Positions 42,110-51,174 of a stretch of 64,000 nt of DNA are shown here, in pieces. Every line of letters begins with the position of its first letter. The stretch's first letter is position 1. This DNA comes from ATX-6F1 sp943369485. GTDB lineage: Bacteria; Cyanobacteriota; Cyanobacteriia; PCC-6307; Cyanobiaceae. A program made the position numbers and the translations under genes. The stretch spans positions 124,001 through 188,000 of the forward strand of contig CALRNH020000001.1 in the NCBI GenBank assembly GCA_943369485.1, read 5' to 3'. The notes under the pieces were generated by a model, which saw nothing but the letters and a program-made list of their open reading frames with translations, was not told where the DNA came from and searched no databases.

Positions 42110-43498
42110 ATGTTGCGAGTGGCGGTGGTTGGCGGGGGTCCCAGCGGTTCCTGTGCAGCTGAGGTTCTGGCCAAGGCGGGAATCGAAACCTGGCTGTTTG
42201 AGCGCAAGCTCGACAATGCCAAACCCTGTGGTGGCGCCATTCCGCTCTGCATGGTGTCGGAGTTCGACCTTCCTGAATCGATCATCGACCGCAAGGTCCG
42301 CCACATGAAGATGATTTCCCCCTCCAACCGCGAGGTGGACATCCATCTGGAGAACGAAGGGGAATACATCGGCATGTGCCGCAGAGAGGTCATGGATGCC
42401 TTTCTGCGCAACCGGGCCGCCGACCTGGGGGCTCATTTGGTGAACGGCCTGGTGCAATCGATCGATACCGGCAAGAACCGCCAGGGTCCCTACACCCTTC
42501 GCTATGCCGATTACTCGAGCGGTGGAGCCACCGGAGAGATCAAGTCCCTTGAAGTGGATCTGATCGTCGGCGCCGATGGGGCGAACAGCCGCGTCGCCAA
42601 GGCGATGGATGCTGGCGACTACAACATGGCCATTGCCTTCCAGGAGCGCATTCGCCTGCCCAGGGAGGAAATGGCTCACTATGAAGATCTGGCCGAGATG
42701 TACGTCGGCACCGATGTGTCGCCTGACTTCTATGCCTGGGTGTTTCCCAAGTACGACCACGTGGCCGTGGGCACCGGCACGATGCAGAAAAATCAATCCT
42801 TGATCAAGGGCTTGCAAAAGGGAATCCGGCAGCGGGCCAGCCGACGCCTGCTGAATGGAGAGGTGATCAAGGTGGAGGCCCACCCCATTCCCGAGCATCC
42901 GCGTCCCCGCCGTGTGGTCGGTCGCATGGCACTGGTGGGTGATGCGGCTGGCTATGTGACCAAGAGTTCGGGGGAAGGGATTTACTTTGCTGCCAAAAGC
43001 GGCCGCATGTGTGCCGAGGAGATTGTTGCCGCCAGCGCCAATGGCACGCGCATTCCCACGGACAAAGATCTCAAGGTCTACATCAAGAAATGGGACAAGG
43101 CCTATGGCACTACCTATAAGGTGCTTGAGATCCTGCAGAACGTTTTCTACAGCAACGATCCGGCGCGGGAGGCTTTCGTCGAAATGTGCGACGACAAGGA
43201 CGTGCAGCGGCTCACCTTCGACAGCTACCTCTACAAACGGGTGGTGCCGGTCAACCCCTGGCAGACGATCAAGCTCACCCTGCTGACGGTTGGGGCCTAC
43301 CTGCGTGGTCAAGCCTTCGCGCCCGACGGTTACAAGCCCGTGGCCAGTGCCGTGCGCTCATCCGAGGAGGCTGAAGCGATTCTGGCCTCCATGGCTGAAG
43401 CGTCCAAGCAGCCGCTTGACAAACCACAGGCCAGCCCCGCTGGCGAAACAGGTGTTGAGTCCAAGGAGCAGCGGGAGCAGGTTCTCGTCGCCAAGTAA
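42110..43498 (+). CDS. chlP: Geranylgeranyl diphosphate/chlorophyll reductase
   Basis: This flavoprotein reduces the geranylgeranyl side chain to phytyl for chlorophyll a, tocopherol and phylloquinone. The ATG at 42110 gives 462 residues. An earlier in-frame start at 42065 is less likely. FAD-binding RVAVVGGGPSGSCAAEVL (3-20), the conserved PCGGAIPLCMV, and MALVGDAAGYVTKSSGEGIYFA near 280-300 are all present. The C-terminal tail (about 420-462) is Glu/Ala/Ser-rich and probably disordered. It is divergent from the VanY-type gene. Confidence 0.96.
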   Translation: MLRVAVVGGGPSGSCAAEVLAKAGIETWLFERKLDNAKPCGGAIPLCMVSEFDLPESIIDRKVRHMKMISPSNREVDIHLENEGEYIGMCRREVMDAFLRNRAADLGAHLVNGLVQSIDTGKNRQGPYTLRYADYSSGGATGEIKSLEVDLIVGADGANSRVAKAMDAGDYNMAIAFQERIRLPREEMAHYEDLAEMYVGTDVSPDFYAWVFPKYDHVAVGTGTMQKNQSLIKGLQKGIRQRASRRLLNGEVIKVEAHPIPEHPRPRRVVGRMALVGDAAGYVTKSSGEGIYFAAKSGRMCAEEIVAASANGTRIPTDKDLKVYIKKWDKAYGTTYKVLEILQNVFYSNDPAREAFVEMCDDKDVQRLTFDSYLYKRVVPVNPWQTIKLTLLTVGAYLRGQAFAPDGYKPVASAVRSSEEAEAILASMAEASKQPLDKPQASPAGETGVESKEQREQVLVAK

Positions 43499-44138
43499 GC
43501 CGGCCCCGCCTAGCTCAGGCATGCTTCTTGTTGGTGCATGAACGCTTTCGAAGTCATCATGTTCATTTCGATCGCAACAACAGAATCACCCTGAGCAGAT
43601 CCTGTGTTTGGCACGATATGGGCCGTGATCAGATCATCCACAAACGCCACTGCTGGAAATTATTTATCAAAGAATTATTGATTCAAGCTTTATCCCTGTC
43701 AGAACTCATGCTCGCCATCCCTCAGTCAATGGGGACTCAGCATTGCTCGTCAGCATCAAGCCATCAGTTGTAGCCTTGGTTCAGACAGCAGTCAGACATC
43801 ATGATTTGCAGGTTCTGCAGACTATTGAAAATGACGGTGTGCCTCTGCTCAGGAGCCGTGGTTCTGTTCACTGCCTTGCTATGCCTGTACTTCTGCGAAG
43901 GGATTGAGGGGTTGATGGTGCCCCAGGCTGAGGATCTGGTCTGCACCAGCGTCAATTTCCGTGAGCCATCGCCTGAGCGTGGCTGATCGCGATCGTGCAA
44001 CCAGGGATTCAGCGTTGGCTGAATTAGCGAATCTTCCGCTAATGAGGTCCTATTCATGAGCGTCGATGCAGCAAATCTGCGCCAAAACCCGCTGTTGCTT
44101 CAGACGCTCGCTTTGCTTCCTATCGTTGACCCACCGTC
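43499..44138. other. AT-richer gene-poor spacer ahead of the polyketide cluster
   Basis: The stretch is 640 bp, visibly lower in GC than its neighbours (40% at 43621-43680). The only frame worth noting is 43801-43986 plus (61 codons), which would encode a Cys-rich peptide with one hydrophobic segment (MTVCLCSGAVVLFTALLCLYF). I regard it as doubtful. The longer minus-strand frame 43764-44057 has no protein-like pattern. The region may hold the promoter of the methyltransferase-flavoprotein-PKS unit. Confidence 0.55.
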
Positions 44139-44867
44139 ATGTTCAATCTCCGGGACCGAAACCTGCAGCCCGAGTGGATGGACGACCCGGGAGTTGATCC
44201 ACGTGACCACGCCGATGCCCTGCGGGGTCTGGAGCGGATCAATGGCCTAAGCCGTGCCGCCAGCAGCCTGTTCGTGCCCATTCGCGACCTTGCCCGGGGC
44301 CTGCCCAACCAGACCCTGCGGGTTCTTGACCTTGCCTGCGGCGGTGGCGACAACACCCTGGCTCTGGCCGACCTGGCCCGCCGACATGGGCTCGACATCC
44401 ACTGCGATGGCTGCGATCTCAGTGATCAGGCGGTGCTGGTCGCCAGCGAAAACGCCACGGCCAGGGGCCTGGACGCAACGTTCTTCAGGGCCGACGCCCT
44501 GAACGATCCGCTGCCAGGCGGCTACGACGTGCTGTTGTGCTCCTTGTTCCTGCATCACCTCGAGAGCGACGATGCCTCACGGCTGCTGAGGCGCATGGCC
44601 GAGGGTGCCCGGCATCTGGTGCTCGTCAATGATCTGATCCGCAGTCCACTGGGGTATGTGCTGGCCTGGTCTGCCTGCCGTCTGCTCAGCCGCTCCGCCA
44701 TCGTTCACCATGACGGCCCGATCTCAGTGCAGGGCGCGTTCCGAACCCAGGAGGTGACCACCTTGGCGGCCCGGGCCGGTCTGGAGGGGGCCTTGGTGCG
44801 ACGCTGCTGGCCAGAGCGCTACCTGCTGCAGTGGAGGCGCCGTGATCCACCTGGGGCGGACGGATGA
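44139..44867 (+). CDS. Class I SAM-dependent methyltransferase of the type III PKS cluster
   Basis: This is probably an O- or C-methyltransferase acting on the phenolic product of the adjacent polyketide synthase. The 242-residue product has motif I VLDLACGGGDNTLALADL (62-79). An acidic motif II lies near 93-97 (CDGCDLSD), and a post-motif region YDVLLCSLFLHHLESDD is near 129-145. The N-terminal MFNLRDRNLQPEWMDDPGVD is typical of small-molecule methyltransferases found beside type III PKS genes. Its stop overlaps the flavoprotein start by 4 bp (ATGA). The substrate is inferred from context only. Confidence 0.82.
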   Translation: MFNLRDRNLQPEWMDDPGVDPRDHADALRGLERINGLSRAASSLFVPIRDLARGLPNQTLRVLDLACGGGDNTLALADLARRHGLDIHCDGCDLSDQAVLVASENATARGLDATFFRADALNDPLPGGYDVLLCSLFLHHLESDDASRLLRRMAEGARHLVLVNDLIRSPLGYVLAWSACRLLSRSAIVHHDGPISVQGAFRTQEVTTLAARAGLEGALVRRCWPERYLLQWRRRDPPGADG

Positions 44868-46006
44868 GCCGGCCCGACTGGGATGTGATCGTGGTCGGTG
44901 CCGGGCCCGCCGGTGCCCTCGCGGCCCGTCAGCTCGCAGCCCACAGGTTGAGGGTGCTTCTGGTGGAGAAGCAGGCCTTTCCCCGCTGGAAGGTCTGCGG
45001 GAGCTGCCTCAATGGCCACGCCCTGAAGATGCTGGAGAGCGCGGGCCTTGGGGACCTGCCCGCTCGCCTGGGTGGCATCAAGCTTGAGCGTCTATGTCTC
45101 GCTCTGGGGGGGCGCCGTGCAGAGATCCACCTGAGCCAGGGCTGCGCACTCTCTCGTAGCCGGCTGGACCTGGCCCTGGTGGAGGAGGCCTTGGCCACGG
45201 GAGCCCAGCTGCTGCCGCGAACGGAAGCGCTCATCGCCGCGGCGTCTCCAGGCGTTCGCAAGGTGCACCTGCGTTCGGCCCAGGGCCTGCGCACCGTCAC
45301 GGCTCGGGTGGTTCTGGTCGCGAATGGGCTGGCCGACCGATGCCTTCAACCGCCTGCTCCCATCCGCTCCCAGGTGAGCCCCAACTCAAGGATTGGCGCC
45401 GGATGCCTGCTCGAGGCCGCCCCCATCTCCTACACATCCGGCACGATCCACATGGCCGTTGGCCGTCATGGCTATGTCGGAGTGGTGCGCACGGAGACCG
45501 GCCAGGTCAATCTGGCGGCTGCCTTCGACAGATCCCACCTGAAGACCTGCGGCGGTCCGGCAGCAGCGGCCCGGCAGGTGCTGGAGGAAGCCGGTTTCGA
45601 GCCGCTGCCTCTCGGTGGTGGCGGTCCCTGGCGCGTCACGGCCAACCTGACCAGGCACAGCACCCCTCTGGCGGCCGATCGCCTCATGGTTCTCGGTGAC
45701 GCGGCCGGCTACGTCGAACCCTTCACCGGCGAAGGCATCGGCTGGGCTCTTGGCAGCGCCTTGGCGGTGGTGCCATTGGTGCGGCGTGGCCTGAGCGACT
45801 GGGACCCCAGCCTTGAGCGCGACTGGGGCCGACTGCACGCAACCCTCATTGGACAAAGGCAGCGGCTCTGCCATTCCCTGGCCTTCGCCCTGCGCCGGCC
45901 CCGGCTCAGCCACGCCCTGCTGCTGGCGGCCACCCATCTGCCCATCCTGACCGCACCGGCCCTGAGCCACCTCAATGGATCCTTCCCCCGCCCCGCGATC
46001 CCCTGA
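44864..46006 (+). CDS. FAD-dependent monooxygenase/reductase-like protein of the type III PKS cluster
   Basis: This flavoprotein of the p-hydroxybenzoate hydroxylase/geranylgeranyl reductase superfamily has 380 residues. It carries the dinucleotide fold DVIVVGAGPAGALAARQLA (7-25), the CGSCLN segment (45-50) and the second FAD motif MVLGDAAGYVEPFTGEGIGWAL (about 275-296). In comparable clusters the flavoprotein hydroxylates an alkylresorcinol ring, and that role is inferred here. It overlaps the methyltransferase by 4 bp and ends 4 bp before the PKS ATG, so all three are one operon. Confidence 0.85.
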   Translation: MSRPDWDVIVVGAGPAGALAARQLAAHRLRVLLVEKQAFPRWKVCGSCLNGHALKMLESAGLGDLPARLGGIKLERLCLALGGRRAEIHLSQGCALSRSRLDLALVEEALATGAQLLPRTEALIAAASPGVRKVHLRSAQGLRTVTARVVLVANGLADRCLQPPAPIRSQVSPNSRIGAGCLLEAAPISYTSGTIHMAVGRHGYVGVVRTETGQVNLAAAFDRSHLKTCGGPAAAARQVLEEAGFEPLPLGGGGPWRVTANLTRHSTPLAADRLMVLGDAAGYVEPFTGEGIGWALGSALAVVPLVRRGLSDWDPSLERDWGRLHATLIGQRQRLCHSLAFALRRPRLSHALLLAATHLPILTAPALSHLNGSFPRPAIP

Positions 46007-46010
46007 GCCC

Positions 46011-47099
46011 ATGGCCCTGATGATCCGCGGCCTCGGTACCGCCCTGCCACCCAATCGCATCGCCCAGAGCGATGCCTGCCGGATTGCCCAGACCGTCGCC
46101 ATACCGGAGCGCACTCCCACTGATGCGGAGTTACGGCTGCTGGAGGCCATTCATCGGCGCTCCGGAGTCGCCACGCGGCACAGTGTGTTGCTCGAACCAG
46201 GTGAAAGCGGCAACGGCAGCCGACAGTCGTTCTTTGGCCCCACCAACCCCAGCACCGGCGCTCGCATGCGCCGCTACGGAGGCGAAAGCGTGCCCCTGGC
46301 GCTATCGGCGGCGCGGAGATGCCTGGAGCAGGCGGAGCTGGCGGGCACGCGAATCACCCATCTGGTCACCGTGTCCTGCACCGGTTTCCAGGCGCCGGGC
46401 TTTGATCTGGCGCTGATGCGCGACCTGCCGCTGCACCCGGAGGTGGCCCGCACCCATGTGGGCTTCATGGGTTGCCACGGCACCCTCAACGCCCTGAGGG
46501 TCGCGGCTGGATTCATCGGAGCCGATCCTGAGGCCTGCGTGCTGATCTGTGCCGTCGAACTCTGCAGCCTGCACCTTCAGTACGGCTGGCATCCTGAGCG
46601 GATCGTCGCCAATGCCCTGTTCGCCGACGGGGCGGCGGCCCTGATCGCCACAGGAGCCCAGACGACAGCCGGTGGATTCCAGCGGCTCATCGCCAGTGGA
46701 TCGCTGTTGATTCCCGACAGCCAGGAGGCGATGTCCTGGAGCATTGAGGATCACGGTTTCGCGATGACGCTCTCAGCGAAGGTGCCGGCCCTGATCGCTG
46801 ACCACCTGCGCCCCTGGCTTCAGGACTGGCTTGCCCGCCAGGGGCAGAGCATCGAATCGATTGGATCATGGGCCGTGCACCCCGGTGGGCCCCGCATCCT
46901 GTCGGAGGTGACGGCAGCCCTGGACCTGGCTCCGCAGCTGATCGAACCCTCCAGATCCGTGCTCAAGCACTGCGGCAACATGTCGTCAGCCACGGTCCTG
47001 TTCATCCTCGAGCGCCTCAGGCAGGCTCAGGCTCCCGGTCCGTGCCTGGCCATGGCCTTCGGGCCAGGCCTGTGCGTGGAGGTGGCGCTGCTGAGTTGA
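46011..47099 (+). CDS. Type III polyketide synthase (chalcone/stilbene synthase family)
   Basis: This homodimeric ketosynthase condenses an acyl starter with malonyl-CoA extenders. The ATG at 46011 gives 362 residues. A start at 45975 would overlap the flavoprotein and adds a Pro-rich leader. The catalytic triad is complete: Cys123 in VTVSCTGFQAPGFD, His290 in WAVHPGGPRIL and Asn323 in KHCGNMSSATVLF. GWHPERIVANALFADGAAA and the C-terminal AFGPGL loop are conserved. With the methyltransferase and flavoprotein upstream it resembles alkylresorcinol synthase systems (SrsABC-like). Alkylresorcinol-type hierridins are known from Cyanobium. The real starter and chain length cannot be read from sequence. 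Confidence 0.93.
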   Translation: MALMIRGLGTALPPNRIAQSDACRIAQTVAIPERTPTDAELRLLEAIHRRSGVATRHSVLLEPGESGNGSRQSFFGPTNPSTGARMRRYGGESVPLALSAARRCLEQAELAGTRITHLVTVSCTGFQAPGFDLALMRDLPLHPEVARTHVGFMGCHGTLNALRVAAGFIGADPEACVLICAVELCSLHLQYGWHPERIVANALFADGAAALIATGAQTTAGGFQRLIASGSLLIPDSQEAMSWSIEDHGFAMTLSAKVPALIADHLRPWLQDWLARQGQSIESIGSWAVHPGGPRILSEVTAALDLAPQLIEPSRSVLKHCGNMSSATVLFILERLRQAQAPGPCLAMAFGPGLCVEVALLS

Positions 47100-47131
47100 G
47101 CTCTCTGTGAGGCGGAAAGGGCGGGCCAGGG

Positions 47132-49321
47132 TCAACCGGCCAGACGGCTGAAGTCCGCCAGCACCGAGGCCTGGTTGCGCAACACCGCCAGCAGGTTCAG
47201 GCGGTTCGTGCGTACGGCGGGATCGTCGCTCATCACCATCACGCTGGTGTCGCCATCGAAGAAGGCCGCCAGGGCCGACGCCCCATCGGCCAGATCCGCC
47301 GCCAGCTGGCGGTAGTAGCCGCCGACTACATCGCTGCCCTTAGCGCTGCTCGGGCTGGTGACGATGGGTTCAAGTCCAACCAGCACATCCAGCACACCCT
47401 GCTCGCTGACGGATTGGAACAGGGCGGGATCCACGACACCCTCGGGGCTGAGCACATCGCTGGCCAGGCAGGCCTGCTCAGCCAGCCGGGAGGCGCGCTG
47501 GACCACGGCCTGTACCGCTGCCAACCGCCCCTCCAGCCGCAGTTCCGCAAGAAGGCGGGCGCGGCCCAGGGCATCGCCTGGATCGGTGAGCAGCCGATGA
47601 AGAGGTACGGTCTCACCCGCGACCGCCTGGATCAGGTCGGGCGCGAAGCCCTGCTCCTCAAGCAGGCTCAGGAGTCGCTGACGCAGGAATCGGCTCAGCT
47701 CGCCGGTGAGGGCACCCGCTTCCACCGCGAAGGCCGGGAAGAGGTCATGCCAATGGGCGCAGGCGCGGCTGAGCAACGCGCCCAGATCCAGAGGCCAGCC
47801 TCGCTCCCAGAGAATCTGCAGCAGCCCGTTGCCGGCCCGGCGCAGGGCATAGGGATCGGATGAGCCCGTTGGCCGCTCCCCCTTGGCATAGATGCTCAGC
47901 AGCAGTTCCAGGCGCTCCGCCAGGGCCACCACCGCACCAGCTGCGGAGGTCGGCAGCTCATCGCCAGCTCCGCGTGGCAAGTAGTGCTCCAGCACCGCCA
48001 GGGCCACCTCCCGGGGCTCCCCTTCGGCCAGCAGCAGCTTGGCGCCGATCACCCCCTGCAATTCGGGGAATTCACCCACCAGTTGGCTGACCAGATCGTG
48101 CTTGCACAGCTGGGCCGCACGCTTGGCATGGGCGCAGACGTCGCCCTCCAGGGGCAGGGCTTCGAGCAGCAGCTCCGTCAGCCACTCCAGGCGTCGGGTG
48201 CGATCGAGCAGGCTGCCCAGGCCTTCGGCGAACGTCACCCGATCGAGTTCGTCAAGGCGGCTTTCACTGTTCTGGCTGCGGTCTGAGCGCAGGAAGAATT
48301 CGGCATCGGCGAGCCGAGCCTTGAGCACCCGCTCGTTGCCGCGCCGGACGGTATCGGCCGCTGACTCCAGGCCGTTGCCGATGCACAGGAAGCTGGGCAG
48401 CAACCGCCCCTCGGCGCTGAGGGCCAGGGGGTCGCTGGGCGCCCCTGCGTGGATCAGGGGCACGTAGCGCTGGTGCAGGCGCATCACCGTGCAGAGCACC
48501 TCCGGGGGTAGGGCCAGGAAGCGTGTGGCGATGCTGCCCTCGATCAGGCTTGGGGACTCGACCAGATCGACCAGTTCATCGAACAGCTCGCTGGGCAGAT
48601 CAAGGCGGGCACCCCGTTCCCCGGCGGCCTGCTCCAGCGCTTGACGGATCCAGCGCGCACGTTCGAGCCGGTCCACCTGCACCCCAGCGGCCGCCAGTGT
48701 GCTGGCGTAGGAATCGGCGTGGACCAGGGGAACACTCTCCACCCGGAGCCGATGACCACGGCTGTGGCGCGAGCTACGCAGCGGTGGATCACTGCCATCG
48801 AGTTGGACCTCAAGAAGTTGCTCATCGAGCAGGGCCACTAGCCAGCGCACAGGGCGGCTGAATCGGATCTCCCCTTCGCCCCAGCGCATGAACCGGCGAC
48901 CCTGCAGGTCCGAGATCCAGCTCGGAATCCGCTCCACCAGCAACTCAGCGCTGGGGCGGCCGATCGAGCGCTGGCGGGCGAACACGAAGGCACCCTTGGG
49001 GGTCTCGCGGCTTTCCAGTTCAGAGGCCTCGATGCCGCAACGGCGGGCGAAACCGATGGCGGCCTGGGTGGGCTGGCCATGGCTGAAGGCCTGGGCGAGC
49101 GGCGGTCCCTTGCGCTCCTCCACCAGATCCTCCTGGCCCGCCGGCAGCTGTTCCACCAGCACCGCCAGTCGCCTGGGTGTGCCCAGGCTGCGCAGGCTCC
49201 CATGGGCGAGCCGCAGTTCGTTCAGGTCATGGCGCACCGCCGACTCCAGCTGGGGCAGGGCAAGGCGAACGAAATCCGCCGGAAGTTCCTCGGTGCCGAT
49301 TTCCAACAGGAAGGTGGCCAC
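47132..49321 (-). CDS. glyS: Glycine-tRNA ligase beta subunit
   Basis: This is the beta subunit of the alpha2-beta2 glycyl-tRNA synthetase, containing tRNA-recognition and HD-like regions. The GTG at 49321 gives 729 residues starting VATFLLEIGTEELPADF, the standard N-terminus. The upstream extension to 49378 lacks similarity to GlyS starts. Conserved blocks include RFSRPVRWLVALLDEQLL, VLCTVMRLHQRYVPL and SDPYALRRAGNGLLQIL near the C-terminal anticodon region. glyQ is not in the window. It converges with the PKS gene (32 bp apart) and is divergent from sir. Confidence 0.95.
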   Translation of the reverse strand: MATFLLEIGTEELPADFVRLALPQLESAVRHDLNELRLAHGSLRSLGTPRRLAVLVEQLPAGQEDLVEERKGPPLAQAFSHGQPTQAAIGFARRCGIEASELESRETPKGAFVFARQRSIGRPSAELLVERIPSWISDLQGRRFMRWGEGEIRFSRPVRWLVALLDEQLLEVQLDGSDPPLRSSRHSRGHRLRVESVPLVHADSYASTLAAAGVQVDRLERARWIRQALEQAAGERGARLDLPSELFDELVDLVESPSLIEGSIATRFLALPPEVLCTVMRLHQRYVPLIHAGAPSDPLALSAEGRLLPSFLCIGNGLESAADTVRRGNERVLKARLADAEFFLRSDRSQNSESRLDELDRVTFAEGLGSLLDRTRRLEWLTELLLEALPLEGDVCAHAKRAAQLCKHDLVSQLVGEFPELQGVIGAKLLLAEGEPREVALAVLEHYLPRGAGDELPTSAAGAVVALAERLELLLSIYAKGERPTGSSDPYALRRAGNGLLQILWERGWPLDLGALLSRACAHWHDLFPAFAVEAGALTGELSRFLRQRLLSLLEEQGFAPDLIQAVAGETVPLHRLLTDPGDALGRARLLAELRLEGRLAAVQAVVQRASRLAEQACLASDVLSPEGVVDPALFQSVSEQGVLDVLVGLEPIVTSPSSAKGSDVVGGYYRQLAADLADGASALAAFFDGDTSVMVMSDDPAVRTNRLNLLAVLRNQASVLADFSRLAG

Positions 49322-49410
49322 GGCCGCAGGTCTCAGCAGCCCACGACTGTATTGAACAGCGTTGACAGCACCGTCCATTCGCTACGGTCGACACCTTCGG
49401 GTGAGTTGCC

Positions 49411-51174
49411 GTGACCGTCACCTCTGAGCCGACCAAGGCTCCGAGCAAGTTCGAACGCCTCAAGGCGGAAAGCGGACATCTGCGCGAACCGATGGCGAGC
49501 GAACTGACGAATTCCAGTCAGCATTTCACCGAGTCGGCCGTTCAGATCCTCAAGTTTCACGGCAGTTATCAACAGGACAACCGAGACAACCGCCAGAAGG
49601 GCAAAGAAAAGGACTGGCAGATGATGCTGCGGCTGCGCAGCCCCGGTGGCCGGATCCCTGTGCCGCTCTATCTGGCCATCGATGAACTGGCCGACCGGCT
49701 CGGCAACGGCACCCTGCGAGCCACCACCCGCCAGACCTTTCAGATGCATGGCATCGCCAAGGGCAACCTGAAGGAGGTGATTGGAACGATCCTTCGCCAC
49801 ATGGGCTCCACCCTGGCCACCTGCGGTGACATCAACCGCAATGTGATGGCGCCGGCCGCACCGTTTGAAGCCGGAGGTTATCCAGCCGCCCGCCAGTTGG
49901 CTGAGCGCATCAACGACCTGCTGGCGCCCCAGGCGGCCGAGGGGGCCTACCTCGACATCTGGCTCGACGGCGAACTCAGTCACCGCATCAAGCCCCCCGC
50001 TGCGGTGCGCAAGCAGCGCGAAAGCCAGGGCCGAGGGGCTGTGTTCAGCGGCGATGGGGCCGAACCCCTCTACGGCAATACCTATCTGCCGCGCAAGTTC
50101 AAGATCGCCGTCACCGTTCCCGGCGACAACTCCGTCGACCTGCTCACCCAGGACATCGGACTGGTGGCCTTCAGCGACGCCAAGGGACGTCTCCAGGGTT
50201 GCAACGTCTATGTCGGAGGCGGCATGGGCCGCACCCACAACAAGGAGGAAACCTTTGCCCGTCTCGCCGATCCGCTCGGCTATGTGGTCGCTGCCGATGT
50301 GCTTCCGCTGCTGCAGGCGATCGTGGCCTTGCAACGGGACCACGGCGATCGGGAGCAGCGCCGCCATGCCCGCATGAAATACCTGATCCACGACCGGGGC
50401 ATCGACTGGTTCCGCCTGGAGCTGGGGCGCTACTTCTCCTCGGCTCTGCTGCCGCTGAAGGCTGAGCCGAAGCGCAAGCTCGTGGATTACCTGGGCTGGC
50501 ACCGTCAGGGCAAGGGTCTCTGGTTCGTTGGCCTGCCCGTGCTCAGCGGCCGGCTGCAGGGGGAGCTCAAGCGCGGCCTGCGTGATTTGATCGCCACTTA
50601 TCAGTTGGATGTGCGGCTCACACCCAACCAGGATCTGCTGCTTTGCAACATCGGCAGCAGCCAGCGCAGCAGCGTGCGCACGGCCCTGGAGGCCCTCGGC
50701 TTTGCCCACCCGGAAGCGCCAATGCCCCTGGCACGCCATGCCCTCGCCTGCCCGGCGCTGCCCAACTGCGGTCTGGCGGTGACCGAAGCGGAGCGGATTT
50801 TGCCGGATGTGCTCGATCGCCTGGACCGCCAATTGAGGCGCCTGGCGATCGATCGTTCCGTGCTCGTGCGGGTCACGGGCTGCCCGAATGGCTGCGCCAG
50901 GCCCTACATGGCGGAAATTGGCCTGGTGGGTACCGCAGACGGGGATTACCAGCTCTGGCTGGGGGGATGCCCAGGTCTCACCCGCCTGGCGTCCCCCTAC
51001 ATCTTCAGGATGCCTCTGGTGGTGCTCGAAGCGATTCTCGAACCGCTGTTCCTCGGTTGGCGCTCCACGGAAGTCGGCACAAGCTTCGGCGACTACGTCA
51101 CCCGCCTGGGCCAAGACGAGGTCTGGAAGCTGCTCAACCAGGGCGATGCCGACTCCTTGCCGGTGCATCCATGA
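49411..51174 (+). CDS. sir: Ferredoxin-sulfite reductase
   Basis: This assimilatory enzyme reduces sulfite to sulfide with six electrons from ferredoxin, using siroheme and a 4Fe-4S cluster. The product is 587 residues with a GTG start. The cluster/siroheme cysteines are Cys447 and Cys453 in CPALPNCGLA and Cys491 and Cys495 in TGCPNGCARPY. The N-terminal ferredoxin-like half contains LRATTRQTFQMHGI and DINRNVMAPAAP. It is sulfite rather than nitrite reductase by TRQTFQMH and overall length, but the two families are close. The next gene overlaps its stop by 4 bp. Confidence 0.94.
   Translation: MTVTSEPTKAPSKFERLKAESGHLREPMASELTNSSQHFTESAVQILKFHGSYQQDNRDNRQKGKEKDWQMMLRLRSPGGRIPVPLYLAIDELADRLGNGTLRATTRQTFQMHGIAKGNLKEVIGTILRHMGSTLATCGDINRNVMAPAAPFEAGGYPAARQLAERINDLLAPQAAEGAYLDIWLDGELSHRIKPPAAVRKQRESQGRGAVFSGDGAEPLYGNTYLPRKFKIAVTVPGDNSVDLLTQDIGLVAFSDAKGRLQGCNVYVGGGMGRTHNKEETFARLADPLGYVVAADVLPLLQAIVALQRDHGDREQRRHARMKYLIHDRGIDWFRLELGRYFSSALLPLKAEPKRKLVDYLGWHRQGKGLWFVGLPVLSGRLQGELKRGLRDLIATYQLDVRLTPNQDLLLCNIGSSQRSSVRTALEALGFAHPEAPMPLARHALACPALPNCGLAVTEAERILPDVLDRLDRQLRRLAIDRSVLVRVTGCPNGCARPYMAEIGLVGTADGDYQLWLGGCPGLTRLASPYIFRMPLVVLEAILEPLFLGWRSTEVGTSFGDYVTRLGQDEVWKLLNQGDADSLPVHP

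Noticed and set aside
43801..43986. 61-codon Cys-rich plus-strand frame before the polyketide cluster
   Set aside because: Not listed as a gene: no clear ribosome binding site and too short to judge without conservation data; mentioned as a finding only.
44864..46006. Second chlP (geranylgeranyl reductase)
   Set aside because: It shares the flavoprotein superfamily, but chlP is present intact at 42110-43498 and this copy is shorter, lacks the ChlP PCGGAIP segment and is bound to the PKS operon.
46011..47099. Reading the type III PKS as KAS III (FabH)
   Set aside because: The Cys-His-Asn spacing, VTVSCTGFQAPGFD, GWHPERIVANALFADG and the AFGPGL end are those of chalcone/stilbene synthase-type enzymes, not FabH.
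49333..51168. 611-codon minus-strand open frame opposite sir
   Set aside because: Antisense shadow of a certain gene; the sir frame has all four cluster cysteines.
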